Positions 5,165 through 10,772 of a stretch of 10,772 nt of DNA are shown in pieces. The stretch is from assembly GCA_947259865.1 (NCBI GenBank), contig CAMYNZ010000098.1, forward strand, positions 1 to 10,772, given 5' to 3'. The notes below the pieces were generated by a model. That model was not told the origin of the DNA. It made no database searches and was given only the letters and a program-made list of their open reading frames with translations. The position numbers and the translations under genes are program-made. Each line of letters begins with the position of its first letter. Positions within the stretch are counted from its first letter, which is position 1. This DNA is from an uncultured Desulfobacterales bacterium. GTDB taxonomy: Bacteria; Desulfobacterota; Desulfobacteria; Desulfobacterales; G020354645.

Positions 5165-6643
5165 ATGAATACGTTACTGATATATCCCGCATTTCCGGAT
5201 ACATTTTGGAGCTTTAAGCATGCATTAAAGTTTATCCACAAAAAAGCAGCCTTTCCGCCGCTGGGGCTGCTAACAATTGGGGCCATGCTGCCGAAAGAAT
5301 GGCCGAAACGTCTAATTGACATTAATGTGACCAAACTCACCGAAAAGGATCTGGAATGGGCCGACTACGTCTACATCGGTGCGATGGTCATACAAAAAGA
5401 GTCGGCACTGAATACCGTCGCCCAATGCAAGGCAGCCGGCCTCACGGTCGTAGCTGGCGGACCGCTCTTTATTAGTGAACACGGTCTGTTTGATGACGTT
5501 GATCACTTTGTGCTGAATGAAGCCGAAATCACATTGCCGCCTTTTTTGAAAGACTTGAAGCAGGGGTGTGCCAAACGGGTCTACACCACGACCAGGTTTG
5601 CTGACATCAAGCAAACACCGCCCCCGGCCTGGGGCTTGATAGATCTGAAACGCTACGCCTCCGCGAGTGTGCAATTTTCAAGAGGTTGCCCCTTTAATTG
5701 CGATTTTTGCAACGTGACGACATTGTTCGGTCATAAACCACGCATCAAGTCTGCCGCCCAAGTTATTGCTGAATTGGATGCCCTTTACAATCTGGGATGG
5801 CGCGGGCAAATCTTCTTTGTGGATGATAACTTCATCGGTAACAAAAGGTATCTGAAAAGCCATTTGTTGCCGGCACTCATTGAATGGCACAAAAACAAGA
5901 AAGGCATACCGTTTAATACGGAAGCATCTCTAAATCTGGCCGATAACCAAGATTTGATGGAAATGATGGTCGAGGCCGGGTTTGACTCGGTTTTTGTTGG
6001 GATCGAAACACCGGACGAGGGCAGTCTGGCTGAATGCAACAAAAAGCAGAATAAAAACCGTGATATGGTCGAGAGCGTAAAGCTCATTCAGCGATCCGGG
6101 CTGCAGGTTCAAGGAGGTTTTATTGTCGGATTCGATAATGATACTCCCTCCATATTTCAACGGCAAATTGATTTTATTCAGAAAAGTGGAATCGTGACGG
6201 CTATGGTCGGTCTGCTTCAGGCGCCTGCCGGTACACGCCTTTACAAACGGATGCAGCAAGAAGGGCGCCTGATCAAAAACATGACGGGCGATAATACGGA
6301 CGGCACCACCAATATCATTCCGCGCATGGAGCTTAAAGCCTTATACGAGGGCTATAAAAATATAGTGGGTCAACTTTATGCTCCCAAAAACTACTATCGG
6401 CGCGTTAAAACCTTCCTGCGAGAATACAAGGCGCCCAAAGTGGAAATCCCGCTTGACTTCCAGCGATTTCTCGCTTTTTTTCGTTCCAGTATTAGATTGG
6501 GAGTATTCGGCAAAGAACGCTTCCAGTATTGGAAACTTCTCAGTTGGACGCTGGTGCGACGCCCAGGGCTGTTACCGCTGGCCATAACGTTTGCAATCTA
6601 CGGTCATCACTTCCGCAGAATTTGCGAATTATATATCCGTTGA
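5165..6643 (+). CDS. B12-binding radical SAM protein with DUF4070-type C-terminus
   Basis: The 492-residue enzyme has a Rossmann-like cobalamin-binding domain (about residues 1-150, opening MNTLLIYPAFPDTFWSFKHA). A radical SAM barrel follows with Cys175, Cys179 and Cys182 in CPFNCDFC ligating a 4Fe-4S cluster. The C-terminal region, from about 385, is of the DUF4070 kind found in class B radical SAM methylases such as the hopanoid C-2 methylase HpnP. No DxHxxG motif is seen, as is common in this class. Such enzymes usually methylate unreactive carbons or build rings. The substrate cannot be read here, and no hopanoid or lipid gene is adjacent. The ATG at 5165 was chosen over an overlapping TTG three bases earlier; AAGGAAG (5154-5160) serves as ribosome site. 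The basic, hydrophobic C-terminus could contact the membrane, which is inference. Confidence 0.9.
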   Translation: MNTLLIYPAFPDTFWSFKHALKFIHKKAAFPPLGLLTIGAMLPKEWPKRLIDINVTKLTEKDLEWADYVYIGAMVIQKESALNTVAQCKAAGLTVVAGGPLFISEHGLFDDVDHFVLNEAEITLPPFLKDLKQGCAKRVYTTTRFADIKQTPPPAWGLIDLKRYASASVQFSRGCPFNCDFCNVTTLFGHKPRIKSAAQVIAELDALYNLGWRGQIFFVDDNFIGNKRYLKSHLLPALIEWHKNKKGIPFNTEASLNLADNQDLMEMMVEAGFDSVFVGIETPDEGSLAECNKKQNKNRDMVESVKLIQRSGLQVQGGFIVGFDNDTPSIFQRQIDFIQKSGIVTAMVGLLQAPAGTRLYKRMQQEGRLIKNMTGDNTDGTTNIIPRMELKALYEGYKNIVGQLYAPKNYYRRVKTFLREYKAPKVEIPLDFQRFLAFFRSSIRLGVFGKERFQYWKLLSWTLVRRPGLLPLAITFAIYGHHFRRICELYIR

Positions 6644-6889
6644 TGTTTTAAAAGACAGCCCGAGATACCAGGAATCTTCCGGATTGAATGGCCCGGTGTG
6701 AAACTCCCCGATTTCAAAACTCAATCAAAATAGGATTTTGGTATCGGATCAGGTAACGATAGTTGATGAAATGCAAAGTGAATCAGGCCGGTGCATTAAG
6801 CGGAGGAATTACTAACCAAAGGTGGGCAGGATTATGTATAGCTGCCTTTATTATCCTCTTTTCCATAATCCCACAATGTAGACGCGGTT

Positions 6890-7183
6890 TTACCTGCTGC
6901 CATAAGAACGGCCGCCACCATACCCGCGGTCATTTTTTTTGGGGCGTGCTTCGCTGATTTTTAAGTTTCGCCCCCGAACTTCCGACCCGTTTAACTCATT
7001 GATAGCCGACTGGCCTTCATCCCGGTTGGACATTTCGACAAACGCAAAGCCTCTTGACCTTCCGGAATAGCGATCTGATATTATTTTGGTGCTCCCTACC
7101 TCTCCGAATTGTGCGAATAGATCGTTGAGTTCAGTCTCAGTCGTATTGTAGGAGAGGTTTCCCACATAAATTTTTATTGTCAT
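6890..7183 (-). CDS. RRM-domain RNA-binding protein (Rbp type)
   Basis: The 97-residue protein has one RNA recognition motif: RNP2 as IYVGNL (residues 5-10) and RNP1 as RGFAFVEM (44-51). A short glycine-rich tail (YGGGRSYGSR) follows. This is the form of the small bacterial RRM proteins known from cyanobacteria and many Desulfobacterota, thought to act as RNA chaperones or in cold and stress adaptation. The ATG at 7183 follows GGAGA by eight bases; an in-frame extension to 7219 adds twelve residues lying upstream of that site and is rejected. It faces the radical SAM gene tail to tail across about 246 bases in which I see no gene or clear terminator. It is probably monocistronic. Confidence 0.95.
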   Translation of the reverse strand: MTIKIYVGNLSYNTTETELNDLFAQFGEVGSTKIISDRYSGRSRGFAFVEMSNRDEGQSAINELNGSEVRGRNLKISEARPKKNDRGYGGGRSYGSR

Positions 7184-7423
7184 AACAAGATTCTCCCATA
7201 TGAGGCAGGGCAGAAACAATTTCGAAAGACATGAGTGGCTGTAGGAGTTGCTAGGAAGGGATACCCGACAATGCGAAAAGTGTCTGCACGGCTCTCTGAA
7301 TATTAATCAATGAATTTTCATACCAAGACTAACCATGATTATGAAACAATGCAAGACATTAACCGAATGTTATCCAAATTTCTTCTGACCGGGTTTGAAA
7401 TCTTTTTTGAGTGCCGCTATCGG

Positions 7424-8548
7424 TCAGAGCTTGTTTTTCCTGTTGCGCAGTTCAAAGCCTTTCAGGCTTTTTATGTCTTTGTTGCCTTTATACTGAATCA
7501 TTACCTGATGGGTTTGGCCGACATCAAAAAGCAAGCCTTTAATTTTTTGCAGCTCCGTTTGAAACGATGGGTTACTTTCCAGTTCCCCCGCTATAACCTT
7601 GTCAATTCCCAACGATGCCAGGAATGTGCCCTGGGGGCAATAACCAAGGGTTTGCAGGCCGGTCGCTTCACCCCAATCTTTGAGGGCTGTGAAGTTGACA
7701 TGGGCCGTAATATCCTGATCACCGAGGTGCAGGTAGGGATTTGTATTGCGGGTATGCCGATAATAACACAGAAGTGTGCCTTTATTCCGTTGGGCTGAAT
7801 AGTACTCCCAGGCCGGGTATCCATAATCGATTGTCAATTCAAATCCCTCCGACATTATATTGTCCAAGCTTTGCAGATGATCCCCAATACGCAGATTTAC
7901 CTCGCTGCAATAGCCCCTAATTTCAGGAATCTTATATTGTACAAGGTAGTCGGATAGGGCGGGATCACTAAAATCACCCGGCAGATCAACCAGGCCGTTG
8001 GCAGACATATCAACATATATTTCCCGAAACCGATCCGTTACAATGATGCGGTGGACGGGAAATGCATCAATTAATTCATTGGCAATTACGCATCCGCAGA
8101 ATCGATCAACGTCATCCATGGAGGTTTTCCAGCTGACACGTCCCTGATAACGATTTAGCAGTTTACTTTGATGTTGAATTGCGGATGGGTTTTTTTCAAC
8201 AATGACATATTTCCAGTTTCCGCTCCATTTTAGCTTATGCTCCAGATAATCGATAATATTTTCAGCAAAAAAACCTCGGCCGGCACCGAGCTCAAGAATC
8301 GTAAATTTCCCGGTTCCTTCTAATATCCGTTTCATTTCATCCAATTGAATTGCTATCATCCAGCCGAATATTGGGTGAAGATGCGAGGAGGTGTAGTAGT
8401 CACCGTCAGGGCCGATTCGGATATCATCGGTCATATAATAACCCAGACCGGGATAATAGAGGACCAGGGCCATGAACTTTTCGAAGGTAATGGGACCGTC
8501 CTTCTCAATCAAGCTTCGAATGATATATTCAAGTTTACCGGGGTTCAT
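7424..8548 (-). CDS. MidA/NDUFAF7-family SAM-dependent methyltransferase (COG1565)
   Basis: The 374-residue protein is a class I methyltransferase. Motif I is LELGAGRG (residues 85-92). The family signature is ANELIDAFPVHR (156-167), with TIDYGY (239-244) and a GDQDITAHVNF segment (276-286) that also mark this family. The mitochondrial relative NDUFAF7 methylates an arginine of a complex I subunit; bacterial substrates are largely unknown, so a protein-arginine role is inference. The start at 8548 is where family similarity begins (MNPGKLEYIIRSLIEKDGPI). The reading frame stays open to 8977, but that part runs through the upstream transporter gene and is not family-like. The start lies 11 bases after the transporter stop with no clear Shine-Dalgarno sequence, suggesting translational coupling in the same operon. 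Confidence 0.9.
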   Translation of the reverse strand: MNPGKLEYIIRSLIEKDGPITFEKFMALVLYYPGLGYYMTDDIRIGPDGDYYTSSHLHPIFGWMIAIQLDEMKRILEGTGKFTILELGAGRGFFAENIIDYLEHKLKWSGNWKYVIVEKNPSAIQHQSKLLNRYQGRVSWKTSMDDVDRFCGCVIANELIDAFPVHRIIVTDRFREIYVDMSANGLVDLPGDFSDPALSDYLVQYKIPEIRGYCSEVNLRIGDHLQSLDNIMSEGFELTIDYGYPAWEYYSAQRNKGTLLCYYRHTRNTNPYLHLGDQDITAHVNFTALKDWGEATGLQTLGYCPQGTFLASLGIDKVIAGELESNPSFQTELQKIKGLLFDVGQTHQVMIQYKGNKDIKSLKGFELRNRKNKL

Positions 8549-8559
8549 AAAAATGCGTG

Positions 8560-9477
8560 TTAAACTGTGGTTGGGCCGGTATCCGATTTGTACAGCATGC
8601 CCCAGAGTTGCGACATGAGCATTCCCGTTAGCATCAGTCCGCACCCCAGTATGCCGCGAGGTGTGAGAATTTCTCCCAGGACAAGCCATCCGCCCAATAC
8701 TGCGAACACTGCCTCGAGGCTCAAAAGAATGGCTGCATGCGCCGGGTGAGCGTTGCGCTGGGCCACCACCTGAAGGGTGTAAGCCACACCCACCGAGAGT
8801 ACGCCACCATATAAAATCGGAAGGGCAGCCCGGTAAATTCCAATCATGGTAATTGCTTCGAATAAAAATGCAGTAACAAGACTTAGAATCGAGCAGGTCA
8901 TATACTGGACCGCAGCCAGTTTGATTGGATCCATACGCGGGGACAGCCATCCGATAATAAGAATTTGAGTGGCCCAAAAAATGGCCCCGGCCAGCTCCAA
9001 AAAATCCCCGTGGGCAATAGTGAATTTAGCGGTGATACATAAAAAATAAAGCCCGCATGCGGCCACCAGAGCACCCAGCCAGGTGCCGGAATTGGTTCGT
9101 TGCTTGACTATAAGACCGAGCATTGGAACAATGACAACATACAACCCGGTAATAAAACCGGCGTTGCCCGCAGTGGTGTAAACCAGACCCACCTGTTGAA
9201 AAGAGGCCCCGGCAAAAAGAGCCAGCCCGACAAACACCCCTCCGGTAATGAGATTTCTGGTCGCAAGATGGTGTTTTTTCTTGTCTGAATTATTGGACAC
9301 CATATTGTTTCTTACAACAAAAGGGATGAGAACCAGACCGCCCAGGGCAAAACGGATACCGTTGAAGGTGAATGGTCCTACATGGTCCATTCCGAGACGT
9401 TGGGCCACAAATGCAAAGCCCCAGATGATTGCAGTAAAAAGCAACAGGGCGTCTGTTTTAATAATTTGGGTGCTCAA
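8560..9477 (-). CDS. EamA/DMT-superfamily transporter, second of the pair
   Basis: The 305-residue protein has two EamA repeats and about ten hydrophobic segments, as expected for a drug/metabolite transporter in the inner membrane. The first repeat begins ALLLFTAIIWGFAFVAQRLG, and the second shows the usual AILLSLEAVFAVLGGWLVLGE ending. Members export amino acids, metabolites or nucleotide sugars; the substrate is not predictable here. The start is a TTG at 9477 with GAGGA five bases upstream. That site overlaps the TGA stop of the previous gene and leaves an 8-base gap, a typical coupled arrangement. The next ATG (residue 30) would cut off the first membrane segment. It is divergent from, not a recent copy of, the transporter upstream. 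Confidence 0.9.
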   Translation of the reverse strand: MSTQIIKTDALLLFTAIIWGFAFVAQRLGMDHVGPFTFNGIRFALGGLVLIPFVVRNNMVSNNSDKKKHHLATRNLITGGVFVGLALFAGASFQQVGLVYTTAGNAGFITGLYVVIVPMLGLIVKQRTNSGTWLGALVAACGLYFLCITAKFTIAHGDFLELAGAIFWATQILIIGWLSPRMDPIKLAAVQYMTCSILSLVTAFLFEAITMIGIYRAALPILYGGVLSVGVAYTLQVVAQRNAHPAHAAILLSLEAVFAVLGGWLVLGEILTPRGILGCGLMLTGMLMSQLWGMLYKSDTGPTTV

Positions 9478-9485
9478 ATATGTCC

Positions 9486-10418
9486 TCAGATGTTTCTCCC
9501 CGGATGCAATATCGGAATCTCTTTTTGGGTTTTTAAATTAACAATTGAAATTCCGGACACAATCAACCCTAAAGCAACCAGAATTTTTAATGTTATCGGC
9601 TCACCTAAAACCAGTCCGCCTAAAAAAACTCCGGCCATTGGCATGATAAAAAGAAACGAGTGAATCGAGACGGCACCATATTTACGCAGCATGGTATTCC
9701 AGGCCACGAAACCGAAAGAAGCGGTTGCCAGGCTCTGGTATAGGAGCGCAAAGATGACCTTGGAATCTAAATTGAATATCATTTGACCGTCCCACAACAG
9801 GGCTTCGATAAAAAACAAAGGGAGCGAAAATAATGCGGGATACAGTACAACTTGAAAAGGTTGGAACCGTTCTAGTATTTTTTTGGTGTACACTGCATTG
9901 ACAGCCCATAAGAAGGTGGCGATGAAAATAATAACGTCTCCGATCTGAAAATCGGTATTCAGGCCTTTTTTTTCCAGAAACACAAAGACGACCCCAGAAA
10001 AGCCTGTGAGGATGCCGAAAAGTTTTCTTTTGGTAATTTGGTCATTGGGAATAAAAACATGGGCCAGAAAAAGAACAAAAAACGGTTGCATGTTCACCAG
10101 TAAAGTTCCACGAGAAGCGAGGGTTTTGCTTAATCCGAAATAGAAAAGCGATAACTGAACAGCGAATAAAGCCGAGATAATCAGCAACGGGTATATCTGG
10201 TCTCTTTTGATTATCAGCGGTTGCCGGGTTGCCAGAGCCCATAAAAAAATCGCTGCTGCGGCCATAGTGAAACGGATGCCGGCGGCAGTAAACACCCCCA
10301 AACCGGTGAGGCTGATCTTAATTGCAACGGCATTGGCCCCGAAAAGGATGCATAAAAATGCAACAAACAGGCCGCCGAAAAAAGAGAGCCTTTGGATCAC
10401 GGGGGAGTGTTTTGCCAT
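9486..10418 (-). CDS. EamA/DMT-superfamily transporter, first of the pair
   Basis: The 310-residue protein has ten predicted membrane segments in two EamA repeats. The first contains FGANAVAIKISLTGLGVFTAAGIRF and the second ends IMPMAGVFLGGLVLGEPIT, the conserved GE-containing close of the domain. It is a probable inner-membrane exporter of small metabolites with unknown substrate. The ATG at 10418 has GAGGA about twelve bases upstream, rather far, so initiation may be weak. It heads a three-gene minus-strand unit with another EamA transporter and a MidA-type methyltransferase. Two tandem DMT genes may work as a pair, as in small DMT heterodimers, but each here is full length and could act alone. 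Confidence 0.9.
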   Translation of the reverse strand: MAKHSPVIQRLSFFGGLFVAFLCILFGANAVAIKISLTGLGVFTAAGIRFTMAAAAIFLWALATRQPLIIKRDQIYPLLIISALFAVQLSLFYFGLSKTLASRGTLLVNMQPFFVLFLAHVFIPNDQITKRKLFGILTGFSGVVFVFLEKKGLNTDFQIGDVIIFIATFLWAVNAVYTKKILERFQPFQVVLYPALFSLPLFFIEALLWDGQMIFNLDSKVIFALLYQSLATASFGFVAWNTMLRKYGAVSIHSFLFIMPMAGVFLGGLVLGEPITLKILVALGLIVSGISIVNLKTQKEIPILHPGRNI

Positions 10419-10455
10419 AGTAAGGGATCGTCCTCAAAAATACCGTAAGATCATT

Positions 10456-10484
10456 ATGTTAATAATTCAACGCGTGAATTGCAA
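10456..10484 (-). promoter_or_regulatory. Candidate promoter of the transporter-methyltransferase operon
   Basis: On the minus strand TTGCAA (10484-10479) and TAACAT (10461-10456) are separated by 17 bases; each matches the sigma-70 consensus at 4 of 6 positions. Transcription would begin near 10449, about 30 bases before the first start codon. This is a moderate match in AT-rich DNA and remains tentative. Confidence 0.35.
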
Positions 10485-10501
10485 TCAAATCCAAGGGCAC
10501 C

Positions 10502-10519
10502 TTTAGCACAAGTGCTAAA
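10502..10519. promoter_or_regulatory. Operator-like perfect palindrome
   Basis: TTTAGCAC and GTGCTAAA flank a two-base AA centre, giving an 18-bp dyad. It lies 83 bases upstream of the first transporter gene and 17 bases upstream of the candidate -35 box. The geometry fits a dimeric helix-turn-helix regulator. No regulator gene is visible here; one may lie beyond 10772. Confidence 0.45.
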
Positions 10520-10772
10520 ACTTTATCAACTGTATCGGGAAACGGGTGTTTTTCCCCTGTGGCGATGTAAAAACAATCATTGCCGAAATTCTACAATTTC
10601 CATTTGATTTGAAAAAAGACTGTTGGTCATGACGCCAGAATAAACCGGATTTATCCTTGACACCACATTTTTGATTATTTATGGTGGAATCGGTCTAGGT
10701 TCTATAATATCCATAAAAGCTGAATGATCGTCATTATTTATTTCAGCCTCACTACTTTTATTAAAATCAATC
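10520..10772. other. Gene-free right edge of the window
   Basis: No coding region is supported. A GGGAAA/TTTCCC pair (10537-10542 with 10551-10556) lacks a U-tract. A TATAAT at 10703-10708 has no good -35 box at normal spacing; the nearest TTGACA (10657-10662) is 40 bases away. A small hairpin AATGA-TCG-TCATT (10723-10735) sits inside GCTGAA/TTCAGC (10719-10724 with 10742-10747). These may belong to the control region of a gene to the right. Confidence 0.4.

Noticed and set aside
5165..6643. Naming the radical SAM gene hpnP
   Set aside because: The domain layout is shared by many DUF4070 proteins, and no hopanoid gene or diagnostic residue was recognised.
6690..6725. GAAACTCCCCGA resembling the MITE right end
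   Set aside because: Similarity stops after about a dozen bases, and no partner repeat or target duplication is seen.
6763..6957. Open frame of 64 residues with a hydrophobic stretch
   Set aside because: It overlaps the 3' end of the RRM gene on the other strand, has no clear ribosome site, and resembles no family I know.
7384..7428. 8-bp inverted repeat at the end of the methyltransferase gene, considered as a terminator
   Set aside because: The loop is 29 bases, the stem overlaps the stop codon, and no U-tract follows on the minus strand.
7310..7798. Open frame of 162 residues on the + strand
   Set aside because: Most of it is antisense to the well-supported MidA-type methyltransferase and shows no domain of its own.
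8549..8977. N-terminal extension of the methyltransferase frame
   Set aside because: It overlaps the transporter gene in another frame, and the translated sequence lacks family similarity. Homology starts at 8548.
10502..10519. CIRCE/HrcA operator
   Set aside because: The half-sites are similar, but the spacer is two bases rather than nine, and no heat-shock gene is near.
10657..10708. TTGACA and TATAAT as one promoter
   Set aside because: The spacing of 40 bases is far too long for a sigma-70 promoter.

Overview
The window looks like chromosomal DNA of a sulfate-reducing or related bacterium of the Desulfobacterota (deltaproteobacterial type). This is an inference from gene content: a DUF1786 actin-fold protein, a cobalamin-dependent radical SAM protein with a DUF4070-type tail, small CSD and RRM RNA-binding proteins, and moderate base composition. 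No rRNA or tRNA gene, CRISPR array, phage gene or transposase gene is visible. All identities come from motif reading; no database search was run.

Layout. Bases 1-461 are non-coding and repeat-rich. On the + strand follow a formimidoylglutamase-like member of the arginase family (480-1511), a DUF1786 protein (1884-2960), a DUF2461 protein (3359-4045), a cold-shock-domain protein with its own promoter and terminator (4445-4648), a 110-residue unknown protein (4746-5078) and a B12-binding radical SAM protein (5165-6643). On the - strand, reading leftwards from 10418, come two tandem EamA/DMT transporters (9486-10418 and 8560-9477) and a MidA/NDUFAF7-type methyltransferase (7424-8548), spaced 8 and 11 bases apart and so probably one operon. 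A separate RRM RNA-binding protein lies at 6890-7183.

The strongest unusual signal is in the intergenic DNA. Two related, non-coding, roughly 210-bp elements with near-perfect terminal inverted repeats bracket the DUF1786 gene (1565-1772 and 3004-3218). The second has an exact 8-bp direct repeat (ATTTAGTT) on both sides, one base outside the inverted repeats. The first appears to have inserted into the centre of a 16-bp palindrome. They behave as a family of MITEs (miniature inverted-repeat elements). A third, badly decayed relative may lie at 82-237.

A second, unrelated repeat of about 52 bp occurs as an inverted pair (6-57 and 130-181), with a third copy (3290-3326) upstream of the DUF2461 gene. 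In that copy a perfect 16-bp palindrome sits within a stretch missing from the first copy.

Functionally the window is mostly housekeeping and accessory: amidine or ureido-type hydrolysis, small-molecule export, RNA chaperones and a radical methylase-like enzyme. No multi-gene defence or biosynthetic system is evident. The candidates for undescribed biology are the MITE family, the 52-bp repeat, and the DMT-DMT-methyltransferase operon with an operator-like palindrome upstream.
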